A stretch of DNA of 64,000 nucleotides from Lachnospiraceae bacterium MD329 (GTDB taxonomy: Bacteria > Bacillota > Clostridia > UBA1381): NCBI GenBank assembly GCA_010206265.1, contig VIQV01000023.1, positions 186,001-250,000 on the forward strand, read 5' to 3'. The position numbers and the translations under genes were made by a program. The notes beneath the pieces were generated by a model. That model was not told the origin of the DNA and searched no databases. It saw only the letters and a list, made by a program, of their open reading frames with translations. Positions 27,601-36,900 of the stretch are shown in pieces (positions within the stretch are counted from its first letter, which is position 1; each line of letters opens with the position of its first letter).

Positions 27601-30178
27601 CTTTATCAATTTTAATACCGTATGAACTTGACGCCTTACTGTAATCAGATAAAATCTGCAGTCTTGTTTTACCTTCCGCAAGGTAACGGCTGTCCAGTAT
27701 GCCCTTTCTGGGAGCTTCGTCATTTTCTCCTCTGCCTATTACCGCTCCTGCATTTGACAGCACATATTTGGCAGCTTCATTCGCCGAATATGTTTTCATA
27801 TCAGGCACGACAAACGGATAATTTACCAGAGTATTGCCTTTCTTTGAAACAGCTGACGCATCATACTCACTAAGGCTTATATTGTCAGGCAAAATCATAT
27901 CCTGCCACGTACTTACTATATTAGAATAACCGCCTGCATTAAACGCGCCAAGCTCTTTTGAAACCTGTGCCGAATTATTCTTATCTGCTGAGAAATCACC
28001 TGTCCACAAAGCGCCTTCAACATTTTTTTCGTTAGTCTTAACAGGACGCGCACCTACCGTGTTATCGTAGTTATTTACAGAATAGGAAAACACGCCTCCT
28101 GAATATGTTCTTCCCTGAAAATACTTATACGAACCATTCTTGGTAACATTACTGTTTGAACCGCCGGGTGCGCCGTTTCCACGAAGAACCACGTTATTTA
28201 CCACATTATATTTTGTATTTGCGCCCATCCACTCATAATTACAAATATCAAATGTGTATTTTGAGTTGGACACTACATTATTTCTTACATCAATGTATTC
28301 ATTGTCACAGATACGCGGTGCTCTCTGTCCGCAGTCTGCGATATAGTTACCGTAAAAACTTCCGTACTTGGGACCAAATATACCTGCATAGTTATGCTTA
28401 CCTTTTTCGTGAGGCGTATTCCAATAAAGTCCTTTTGAAATCATACAGTTAGACATTGTAATCTCTTGTCCGTATGCACGAAATCCCATATCTACTGCCC
28501 AGCACATTGACAAATGGTCAAGTACCACTCTCTTGTTTGCTCCCTGAGCACTTAACGGGTCTGACTGATATGTATCACCTGCTTTTCTTACATTGCCTAT
28601 ACGGATACTGATATTACGAATTATAACATCGTGTACACTTGAAAGCGTAAGTCCATATCCCTTTAGCTGAATTCCTTCCCCAGGTGCAGTCTGACCTGCA
28701 ATAGTTACATTAGAATCATCTTCTCCGCTCATTCGCAATGCGCGTCCAAGCGAAGTAAGGTCAATTGTTCCGCCCACGTCAAAGACTATTGTTCTTGCAC
28801 CCGTCTTGTCCTCAACTGCCTCTTTAAGAGTACCCGGTCCCGAAGCACCCAACGAGGTTACGTGTACTATGTATCCTCCTGCGCCTCCGCGAGTTTGTGT
28901 GCCGTAGCCCTGTGCCCCCGGAAAAGCTTTTACTGCTGTACTTCTTCTCAAAACCACATTATATGTATGCGTCTGCGTCAAAGCGCCTGCCTTTATTACT
29001 GCTGTCATAGTAAGCGAATGTGAGCCCTCAGGATAGTTTACCACCGTTCCGTCATTTGTGATATATGAAGTGTCGCTTGAAGTCCATTCAACAGTTGCTA
29101 TAACAGTTCCGTCAGAAAGAGTAATTTCTGTCGGAAGATATATATCTCCTGTAGCCACCTTATCAGTAGAAACATCAAATCCAAGCGATTTTATCTGCTT
29201 TTCGGCATACATCATAAATTCTTCATCGCCCTCAGGATTTTCAAGCGGAGAAACTGTAACATAAAATTCCTTCGTCATAACAGTTTCTCCTACAAGTATT
29301 TCTGCGGTTAGCACCGCGCTTGCCTTTTTCTCATTAAAACGCGGTCTTATTACTGTTGCAGTTCTGCCGTCTATTTTAACAACAGTTTCATTTGATGATG
29401 TCCAACTTGTAATAGTCACATCCTTTTGGACATTATCATCATACTTACAGGTGTACTCACCTATAAGCTCAAAACTATCTGTAAGCGCATCAAAATTCAC
29501 GGTATCATTTGTAATATCGCTGATTTTGATTTTATTATTTATATATGATATCCACTCTTCATCAGTCTGCGGTGCAGACACATTGGACACAAATTTAATA
29601 CCGTGTAAATTTATACCGTTTTCCGCGTATATTCTGACTGTTCCTTTTTCGAGATTATACGAAGCTGCAATCGGTGTACCCGGACAAGCCATCGTATTTC
29701 CGCCGACAATCAGATTCCTTTCTTCATTTGCATTTGCGCTTGCCGCATACACAGTAACAACACCGCCGTATTGTGTTGTAAATTCCAAATACCTCGCCGG
29801 TGTTTTTCCGTTTTCTTCTAAATCTGGCATTCCGCTAAGTCTGATATATTTTTCAAACTTCTCATTATCAATTGTTTTATTGCTGTCCCTAACCTCAACT
29901 GATCTTGATGACGACGCATAGAGCGTAACTTTTCCTACCGTTACATTTGCATTATACGTCTTTGTTTCCAATGCATCTGCCTTAAATAAAAAGCTTTCAT
30001 CTTCCTCACCGTATACCTCAGCTCCTATTTCGTCAGTATCGACTGCCTCAGCCGTATCAAGCTCCGTAAATGTATTATCTACAGGAAACTCTGTTTCAGC
30101 AAACGTAACAGGAACTGATGTAATCAACATTGCTGCTGATATGGCTGCCGCAAGCACCCGAAGAATTTTTCTATTCAT
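24650..30178 (-). CDS. SLH-anchored PL1 pectate lyase, multi-domain
   Basis: Cell-surface endo-pectate lyase of 1842 residues cutting polygalacturonate by beta-elimination. After a signal peptide (1-27) comes a beta-rich module (70-205), two Ig-like domains (215-415) and the PL1 beta-helix starting at FPGAQGYG (about 416). The LDHLSMCWAVD motif (near 553) and GQRAPR (near 617, likely catalytic Arg) match PL1, though the usual acidic residue after the Asp of the WxxD motif is Met here. A calcium-type NGDGIPD segment (about 1028), fibronectin-III-like domains (1080-1320), a LamG-like domain (1470-1610), a Gly-rich linker and three SLH domains (1660-1842) follow. It opens the operon running to GH43. 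It is one of three PL1 genes here and the only one with SLH anchoring. Confidence 0.93.
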   Translation of the reverse strand: MNRKILRVLAAAISAAMLITSVPVTFAETEFPVDNTFTELDTAEAVDTDEIGAEVYGEEDESFLFKADALETKTYNANVTVGKVTLYASSSRSVEVRDSNKTIDNEKFEKYIRLSGMPDLEENGKTPARYLEFTTQYGGVVTVYAASANANEERNLIVGGNTMACPGTPIAASYNLEKGTVRIYAENGINLHGIKFVSNVSAPQTDEEWISYINNKIKISDITNDTVNFDALTDSFELIGEYTCKYDDNVQKDVTITSWTSSNETVVKIDGRTATVIRPRFNEKKASAVLTAEILVGETVMTKEFYVTVSPLENPEGDEEFMMYAEKQIKSLGFDVSTDKVATGDIYLPTEITLSDGTVIATVEWTSSDTSYITNDGTVVNYPEGSHSLTMTAVIKAGALTQTHTYNVVLRRSTAVKAFPGAQGYGTQTRGGAGGYIVHVTSLGASGPGTLKEAVEDKTGARTIVFDVGGTIDLTSLGRALRMSGEDDSNVTIAGQTAPGEGIQLKGYGLTLSSVHDVIIRNISIRIGNVRKAGDTYQSDPLSAQGANKRVVLDHLSMCWAVDMGFRAYGQEITMSNCMISKGLYWNTPHEKGKHNYAGIFGPKYGSFYGNYIADCGQRAPRICDNEYIDVRNNVVSNSKYTFDICNYEWMGANTKYNVVNNVVLRGNGAPGGSNSNVTKNGSYKYFQGRTYSGGVFSYSVNNYDNTVGARPVKTNEKNVEGALWTGDFSADKNNSAQVSKELGAFNAGGYSNIVSTWQDMILPDNISLSEYDASAVSKKGNTLVNYPFVVPDMKTYSANEAAKYVLSNAGAVIGRGENDEAPRKGILDSRYLAEGKTRLQILSDYSKASSSYGIKIDKGYTDETAYGLPVHTHTVYKDERGAIVYDVDGISVPNPTGYTIEEQYKFVSCDNHLDSLYAIDKKGNKYRLVMREYTENDGIYDTFELYDISNNQLTKPDGYATKDTGNDGYIAYGGVSMKCADWGDGAGNYDHANSGGNDGFLGTDVVDTEWTDDDWPQLPTVYRDGKFDSNGDGIPDFFIRLMGWDKHPEYSSSKDISMLDFEGRGYTNLEYYINDYCAGDTEIADSEENDPINAENVRDGSPKYDTHKSHEILFNTVRRAKAEVYYCEGTDFNLENAQKIALNSNYDYGSTGYNDAKDFETYFSAILDGLKPDTAYSYKIMTYSDKGVTNLSSDTYTFRTRVQSSGKPGQPRVIQYIPFDEQITLTFEPASAQKSYKTMSAGSHTVKTIGNNEYDNSTDHYILRYSTNKDMSGAKSVELPSTTTKYVLKGLSNDKEYYLELRAVSGDGTESDSAVYNAKKAKETSEKDKDGNAIYKVEGISVSSNSIIEYPKEYDVPLSGIAIIPTKYVVNEDYAKNIKNADIGEGDTTKFITVYGDEKDWYIYTLGGIPIPTSIDGSDPILMLRDDNHDHGFTYAKKFDTILDGQSTIRARIMIKDEELDPMNQAPEFRFYIQQDSADLGDSDADVEQTGENTATAFGNIVTLQFTKNDIIFNGSNTISKYYEDTWYDIKLLMDADRGTCNLYINDSLVGKDLEYSDSATSNNIARWQISSRLAGTQDVYVDYMYAYKGWEEPATGPEVTKKPDNEVGEGTSGVRPSSGGGGGGPTGGTTPKPSETAKPVETQTPDSTDKPVKSGFDDMKGFEWAENAVNELHNREIVYGITESLFEPGRDVTRAEFITMLLRGFELIGEDAQCSFEDVPSGSWYYPAVAMAYSMGIVSGYSDTVFGANDKISRQDMAVMTVRLLTALGLNLESVRDYTGFEDENEISDYAKPSVVSLYQSGIINGVGDNRFDPKGSANRAASAVILYQTLKWQWSEDKE

Positions 30179-30260
30179 TAAAATAACCTCCTCCTGTTTG
30201 AAAATTCATTTTAGTGTGCTTATTACAGTTAAATTAGCCCACAGATAATTTAATTATATT

Positions 30261-30307
30261 AAACACACCGAGCCGAGTATTAAAAGTAATCCCCGGCTCG
30301 TATGTTT
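30261..30307 (-). terminator. Terminator after the ABC importer operon
   Basis: A GC-rich stem CGAGCCG / CGGCTCG, extended by partly paired AAACACA/TATGTTT arms (30261-30275 with 30294-30307), lies 13 bases after the stop codon of the solute-binding protein gene. It separates the importer operon from the SLH-lyase operon, which must have a promoter in 30181-30260. Confidence 0.8.
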
Positions 30308-30319
30308 TTTCAATTTTAA

Positions 30320-31903
30320 TTATTGAACCTCTGCCTTTGTTCTCTCATAAACTGTCTTCTGAAGTTCTACAAATTCATCAAGACCAACCTTCTTTAAGTC
30401 GCTTAAATATGCTTCCCAGTCAGCGTCGCTTGCAGGGTCGCTTTCTCCCATAAAGAAACGTGCCATATATTCATCACGTTTTGAGTTAAGCGCTGTTTCA
30501 AGGTCTGTATATCTCTTTTCCTCGTCCTCGGTATATCTCATCGGGAACTCATCAAAGTAATAATACTTATCATTTGCCATATAAGCATCATAAAGCTTTT
30601 CAATCTGATTGCCTCTTAACTCTTCAAACAGTTTCGGATACTTATTAAACGTATATGTAAGCGTACCATATTCTCTGTTAATTTTCTTGCCTTCAGGATT
30701 ATCTTTTTCGTGATACCATCCATCTGCAACTTCAGGCTTGCCGTCAACCATATTATAGCTTTCGCCTTCAACTCCATATGATGTAAACAACTGACCTTCA
30801 TCTGTCGCGCACCAGTCATAATATTTTAAAAGTGCATCAAATCTTTCAGTATCTGCACCAAGTTCCGCACTGAATGCAGGTCCCCAGTTTGAATACAGTG
30901 GGTCTTTTTTATAAATTGTACCCTTATCAGGATAAGCAGTCACCATATTGCCTGCCCAATCCCAGTTTGCGCCTGTATTACCATTTACATTTGTTTTATT
31001 GTTAAAAGTATCTGTATTATACACATAGTTATAGGTAATAAACGCATTATTCTGAGCACAGCGTGTATAGAAGTTATCCTTTTCAATTGATAAAATTTCC
31101 TTATCAATCAAACCCTCTTTATACAGACTGTTTACAAACTTATACATTTCTCTTGCATTATCCGAAGCCATCGCATAAGGAACAAACTCATTTGTTACAG
31201 GGTCAATACAAGACTGAGTCTGCAAAATCAGTTCAGGTATCCAGAACATCTGGAAGAAACCTGTAAGTGAGCTTTTCTTCTGACCGTTTGATGAAATAAC
31301 GATATTATCAGGGTACTGAGCCTTAATCTTTTTACAAGCCTCAACAAATTCATCCGCTGTTTTCGGGAATGAAATATTTAACGCATCAAAGATATCTTTT
31401 CTGTAAAGCCAGCACATCTGAACTTTTTCCTGTCTTACTGTAGGCAGATAATAAAGATTTCCATCTGAGTTTGACGCCAGTGATACTACCTTATCAAGAT
31501 TATCACCCCAAAGCGCACACCAATTCGGAAGTTTTGTATAATCTATAGGTGCAAGATAACCTTCATTGCCCCACGCTTTATAGTTCATTTCCTTACCGCC
31601 GATAGTTACATCGGGAGAATCTCCTGTAGCAAAATAAGTATTCGTCTTTGTTTCCCAGTCTGTTCTTGGAATTCTGTCATAGACAAACTTTATACCAAAA
31701 TTATCACGGATATAATTATTGAATAACGTATCCTCCTGTGTCGGATACTCATTATCATCCTGTGTATACATATTCAATGTATATGAGTAAATTTTGTTGC
31801 CGTTTTCATCAACTGTTTCTGTCTTTTGCTTTCCGCAGGACGCAAGCATAGGAACTGCCATTGCCGCTGCTAAAGATAGAGCTATAACTTTGTTTAATCT
31901 CAT
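30320..31903 (-). CDS. ABC importer solute-binding lipoprotein (oligogalacturonide type)
   Basis: Extracellular carbohydrate-binding lipoprotein of 527 residues. The N-terminus has a lipoprotein signal with the lipobox LASC (lipidated Cys at 23). The size and sequence fit the LplA/YtcQ group of family 1 binding proteins, which serve oligosaccharide importers without their own ATPase gene. It is the last gene behind two LplB/LplC-like permeases, the usual arrangement. Its position between pectate lyase and polygalacturonase genes suggests that it captures oligogalacturonides; the exact ligand is inferred. The ATPase is probably a shared MsmX-like protein encoded elsewhere, since none is in the window. 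Confidence 0.92.
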   Translation of the reverse strand: MRLNKVIALSLAAAMAVPMLASCGKQKTETVDENGNKIYSYTLNMYTQDDNEYPTQEDTLFNNYIRDNFGIKFVYDRIPRTDWETKTNTYFATGDSPDVTIGGKEMNYKAWGNEGYLAPIDYTKLPNWCALWGDNLDKVVSLASNSDGNLYYLPTVRQEKVQMCWLYRKDIFDALNISFPKTADEFVEACKKIKAQYPDNIVISSNGQKKSSLTGFFQMFWIPELILQTQSCIDPVTNEFVPYAMASDNAREMYKFVNSLYKEGLIDKEILSIEKDNFYTRCAQNNAFITYNYVYNTDTFNNKTNVNGNTGANWDWAGNMVTAYPDKGTIYKKDPLYSNWGPAFSAELGADTERFDALLKYYDWCATDEGQLFTSYGVEGESYNMVDGKPEVADGWYHEKDNPEGKKINREYGTLTYTFNKYPKLFEELRGNQIEKLYDAYMANDKYYYFDEFPMRYTEDEEKRYTDLETALNSKRDEYMARFFMGESDPASDADWEAYLSDLKKVGLDEFVELQKTVYERTKAEVQ

Positions 31904-31935
31904 TTTTCTTCTCCTTTTAAATTAACTTGATTTTA

Positions 31936-32832
31936 TTAACCTTTTACAGAACCTACCATTACACCCTTTACAAAATACTTCTGAATAAACGGATATACCG
32001 CAAGCATTGGAAGGATTGATAGGAACAATGTTGCATATTTTAAGCTTACAGAATTTGTAGTCTGAGCCGTCATCATTGACGTATCACCCATTGCTGCAAG
32101 TTCTGCCGCCATTTGATTCTGCATTATAATCTGACGTATGATAAGCTGCAGCGGGAATTTTGTATCAGACTGCAAATACAGCATAGCATTAAACCACTGA
32201 TTCCACATTGATACGCCGTAGAACAAACCTACTGTTGCAAGCGCTGCCTTTGACAATGGCAGCATAATTCTCCAGAAAATTGTAAGCTCATTGGCTCCGT
32301 CTATAAATGCTGCCTCCTCCAAATCAATAGGAATTCCCTCGAAGAAAGAACGCATAACTACGAGGTTATATGTAGATATCGCAGTTGGCAACACCAATGC
32401 CCACATACTATCCATAAGTCCGAGTCCTTTTACTACCAAGTAGTTCGGGATAATACCTGCATTAAAGAACATTGTAAATATTACAATCTTTGAGAAAAAT
32501 CCCTTAAAAGCTACCCTGTCCTTTGAACGCGACAGCGGATATGCCATCGTAGTCGTCATAAACAGCGACACAACTGTATACACAACCGTGTATATAACCG
32601 AGTTTATAAATGAACGCGGAATTGTTCCTGCTTTCATAATTACCTTATATGCTTCAAGGTTGAACTCCACCGGAAGGAAGAATACGCGTCCGCTCTCATA
32701 TGCCGTTGTTGATGAAACAGATACCGAGAATATGTAAATAATCGGATAAAGCGTTACAATCAGCAACAGGATTAGCGACACATATATTATGACGTCAAGA
32801 ACTTTTGACGATATTGATTTATCCTGTACCAT
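31936..32832 (-). CDS. ABC sugar importer permease, LplC/YtcP type
   Basis: Inner-membrane subunit of the importer, 298 residues with about six hydrophobic segments. The EAA loop that contacts the ATPase is visible (LEEAAFIDGANELTIFWRI), and the C-terminus KYFVKGVMVGSVKG is typical of the LplC/YtcP subfamily. AAAGGAGGG precedes the ATG. It lies 13 bases after its partner permease and 32 bases before the binding-protein gene. Confidence 0.95.
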   Translation of the reverse strand: MVQDKSISSKVLDVIIYVSLILLLIVTLYPIIYIFSVSVSSTTAYESGRVFFLPVEFNLEAYKVIMKAGTIPRSFINSVIYTVVYTVVSLFMTTTMAYPLSRSKDRVAFKGFFSKIVIFTMFFNAGIIPNYLVVKGLGLMDSMWALVLPTAISTYNLVVMRSFFEGIPIDLEEAAFIDGANELTIFWRIMLPLSKAALATVGLFYGVSMWNQWFNAMLYLQSDTKFPLQLIIRQIIMQNQMAAELAAMGDTSMMTAQTTNSVSLKYATLFLSILPMLAVYPFIQKYFVKGVMVGSVKG

Positions 32833-32845
32833 TCTGTTCCCTCCT

Positions 32846-33859
32846 TTACCACAAGCTTGTATCTGTCAGTTTCTTCGAAACCAAGTTTGCTATAATAACA
32901 AGCAATACGTTAATTCCGGAATTAAACAGACCGATTGCAGCTGAATAGTCAAATTCACCCTTGCCTATACCAAGATTATAGATATATGTACTCAAAATCT
33001 GTGATTTGGGGTAAGTTACCTCTCTTTGCAGCAACAGTGCTTTATCAGAACCAAGCGACATTATTTTACCAATCTGCATAACAAGCAAAAGAACTATCGT
33101 CGGTTTTATAAGCTGTACTGATATATACCACATCTTCTGTACTCTTGTTGCTCCGTCAATTGTCGCAGCCTCATAAAGTTCCTGATCAACTCCTGACAAT
33201 GCCGCAATATAAACGATAGCGCTCCAGCCTATTCCCTGCCATACATCAGATGCTATATAAATCGTTCTGAAACATTCAGTTTTATCAAGGAAGGATATAC
33301 CGTTTTTAATAAGTCCGAGTTTCAATAATATCTGGTTTACAATACCTTCATTCATATAACTGCCTGCACTTGACGGTGTACCCTGAGATGAAAGAAACAG
33401 TGTAAGCATACCTGCTACTGCTGCGACTGATACAAAGTGCGGCAGATATGATACTGTCTGAACAACTTTCTTAAATTTCAGAGAACGAAGTTCGTTTATA
33501 AACAGTGCCAGTATAATCGCCAGCGGAAACAGCCATATAATATGTAACAAACTCAAAGCTATTGTATTCCATATATATCGCCATACATCGGGTGTATTTA
33601 AAAAACGTACAAAATGTCCGAACCCTGCATAGTCCATCCATGGACTTCCAATTACACCCAGTCTTGAACTATAGTCCTTAAACGCAATCAGCAAACCGCC
33701 AATAGGAATATACTGGAATATGATAAAATATATCAATCCCGGCAACATAATAAGCATTAAAAACTTACCCTTTCTTGCCTTATTTAATTCCTTTTTAAAC
33801 CATTCCGAAGCACCAAGCTTTGGTTCAGCGGCTGCAATATTATTTTTCCTTTTCGCCAT
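32846..33859 (-). CDS. ABC sugar importer permease, LplB/YteP type
   Basis: Partner membrane subunit of the importer, 337 residues. A charged, Lys-rich N-terminal tail leads into six predicted membrane segments, with the EAA loop ELYEAATIDGATRVQKMWYI. It is the first gene of the permease-permease-binding protein set. The 125 bases upstream, back to the pectate lyase gene, contain no clear terminator, so transcripts from uxaC and the lyase may continue into it; GGGGAGG precedes the ATG. Confidence 0.95.
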   Translation of the reverse strand: MAKRKNNIAAAEPKLGASEWFKKELNKARKGKFLMLIMLPGLIYFIIFQYIPIGGLLIAFKDYSSRLGVIGSPWMDYAGFGHFVRFLNTPDVWRYIWNTIALSLLHIIWLFPLAIILALFINELRSLKFKKVVQTVSYLPHFVSVAAVAGMLTLFLSSQGTPSSAGSYMNEGIVNQILLKLGLIKNGISFLDKTECFRTIYIASDVWQGIGWSAIVYIAALSGVDQELYEAATIDGATRVQKMWYISVQLIKPTIVLLLVMQIGKIMSLGSDKALLLQREVTYPKSQILSTYIYNLGIGKGEFDYSAAIGLFNSGINVLLVIIANLVSKKLTDTSLW

Positions 33860-33984
33860 AAAGCTACCTCCCCTTTGTTAATTCTATATATATTCTACAA
33901 CAGTTCGCTTTAAAAATAAAGCTTTTTGTACAAAGTGAGCAAAAATTCAAGACTTTTTTCCTGTTTTACTATTTTTTTGTCCTA

Positions 33985-36900
33985 TTAATTTACTGTTTCC
34001 AATCTTTTGGCAAAAACCTCAATTCCGTATACATCAACTCCTGCATTTGCACTTATCTTAATAGTCCCTGCACTTCCATTATATTTATGCACGGCTGCGC
34101 TGCCCTCTACTTCTGCCCAGCCGATTGAATTAAACGGCAGTATGTGATCATTGCCGTCATTCAGCACAAGACTTCTGACTTCCTCTTTATTTGCTGATAC
34201 TGCATAAACTCTGATTTCACATTCACCTGATACAGGAAATTCTACTGACGTTGCAGGTTTTGATAATCTTACCTTTCCCATAAAGTTAATACCTGCAACC
34301 TTCTTTGCCTTAGTCAGTGTTTCAGCAGAGGCTCCGCTTATTGTCATTCCTTCATACCCCTCGACATTTTCAAACGTATACATTTTCTTTTCAGAAACTA
34401 TTTTATACTCATCCTGTCTTGGAATTACAGAAATATCATCAATATAATATTTACCTTCTGCACGCGATAAAGGCTCAAAGTAAACAGCTTTTGTAACAGG
34501 CGTTTTCTTCTCTGTATTTATTTGTGTTCTGAAATGACTGTCCTTTGGTATTGCAATATCAGAAACCACACCATCAACAGTAAGCTTACAGCTTAAATCC
34601 ATTGTATCTGCGTCAACTCCTACACGCATTACAATATTATAGAAAGTATCCTTTTCCCAGTTTCCGATTTCATTACCATTAGCATCTTTTATTTTATTAT
34701 CATTGTCAAATGTAATCTTATACGCTGTATTTGCATCGCCAGTCTGCAAATATACGTTCATTGCAGGCTCTTCACCTGTCAGCAGAATATTCGCAGACAT
34801 TTCCGGAACATATTCATCATTCATTAAATATTCACGGAACACATATCTATCTCCCGTATATTCATCACCCGGCGCAAGCAGCAGCTTGCCTCCTGCGTTT
34901 TCACCAATTTCATCATTCGCCCACAAAGGCTTTAATACGTTCATTTCCTGAGACTGCCAGCACCAGTCAAGACCGTATTCAAAATTCCACCTGTAAACAT
35001 TATTTCCCTGTTCGTCCAAACTGCTGTTATCAATTCCAATCCAGCCTGTATCAGGAGGATTGCCCTCACCTCCTACAGACGCAAAGCCAAGATAATATTC
35101 TTCACCCAGCAAGCTTACATCAATTGAGTTTAAAAGCTTTTTGGTCTGATAAACAGTAGCTCCGTTTTCCGTCTGATAAATATTAAGCATATTGCCGCTC
35201 TTTTCGGCTATAAAGTAAAGATTTTGCCCCGACAAGCCTTCAGCAGTATCAATACTCATATCTTCGCCCTTTACAGTACGTGATTTTAAGCTATACGATA
35301 CAGCTCCTTCAGCCTGTTCACCTCCGAAGAAATAGCTTTCGCTGTCAGCATCAAGAGATTTCCTCATCATTATTCCAAACTGTTTACCCGCTTGCATTCT
35401 GCTGCGATAATAAATTCTGCTGTCACCGCTGAATTTCTGATACAAATATCCGCATTTATCAGACGTTCCTCCTATATTGCCGTCAAGACCTGCAATTTTA
35501 TATGTATAATCATCTGTTACTGATACATACGTCTTTATATCCTCTTTTGAGGCGCCTATATCACAAAGCTGCCACGGCTTAGCATCAGCGCTTACAAATA
35601 CATTCACCGTATCCGAGGCAGACCTATAATTACTATCAAAGCACATAACTGTTATTTCGCCCTGCTGAGCATTTATAAAGGATAACGGAATATCAATCGT
35701 TTCACCGTTCTCATTTACATTAAGACCTGTTACTTCAGATATTATTTCCCCGTTAAACAACACTGTGGCGTCAGTCACGGTACTTCCTGCCTGTGCCTGA
35801 ATAGTTACTCTTATATTTTCATTAAATCCGATACGCGAATTTTCTTCTATATTATCTATAGTAATTACCGGAGTTGTTTTCTCCGTTACAACCTTCCACG
35901 GAACAAATGCAGTATAAGGTTTCTCCTCCGGATTTATTATATATGTACCTGCAGTCGGGTCAGTACCTTTATAGTCATAACCGTTTTCAGAGAGCTTATC
36001 CCATTGAGCAAGATTTTTTGCCGCATATAAATCTGCGTGACCGTTATTTACAGAAATTTTAATGTATCTGTATCCTTTATCATCTTTTTCCGACAATTCG
36101 GCATTACTTTTTTTACCGTATCTGATTACACGCTTAAAACTGTCGTTATACCCTGCCGCAATTACAAAATCGTCTGTATATATTCCTGTATAGCAATTTT
36201 TAGCAAGATTAGGTATATCTTCAAGCGTCCCTACAATTTCAAAATCTCCCGAAACCGCCTGAGATACTTGCTCTGGATAATTTGACACCTCTACCGCAGC
36301 AGGTACAATTCTGACACTGTTATCAGCATATGTAAGCTTTGCCGACAGAATATTCATTCCATCTTCCGTTTCAGCGTCAATTGAAGAAAAAAGTCCTGCT
36401 CCTTCTATCGGTTTCATTCCTTCCATACTATCCCAGACAAACACTCGCTTTTGGTTGCTGGACACCTCAGGCATTTCAAAATCTTCTTTATAAACACTTT
36501 GCTTTACTTCCTGCAATACGCCGTTCCGGTAGCCTGCCGCAATTATCGTATTTCCATTCTCCACTCCTGAAAGCGCCTGTTCACTTGCCTCTCCAAGATA
36601 CATATTATCTCTGTAAAATTCCACTTTTACAGCTCCCGAAGTATTTACGGATAATTTACTTCCATTTTTAATTACCGCATTGCAGCTATCTGTATATGGA
36701 GAAATTAAATCTTCACCGTAAATTTCCAGCCAAGTATAGCTGTCAGGTCCCAAGTTAAGCGAATCATACGGATTAGTCTTATCCAGACCCATTTTATCCT
36801 CCCAGACATCAGGGATACCATCGCCATCTGTATCAAAATCTGTCGTGCGAGTTTCACTTTCCCATATAGGATAACCGCGCCAATCATATAAACTCTCCTG

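Noticed and set aside
33860-33984. Separate promoter for the ABC importer operon
   Set aside because: Candidate -10 elements such as TAGAAT lack a matching -35, and no terminator follows the lyase gene, so read-through from uxaC is at least as likely.
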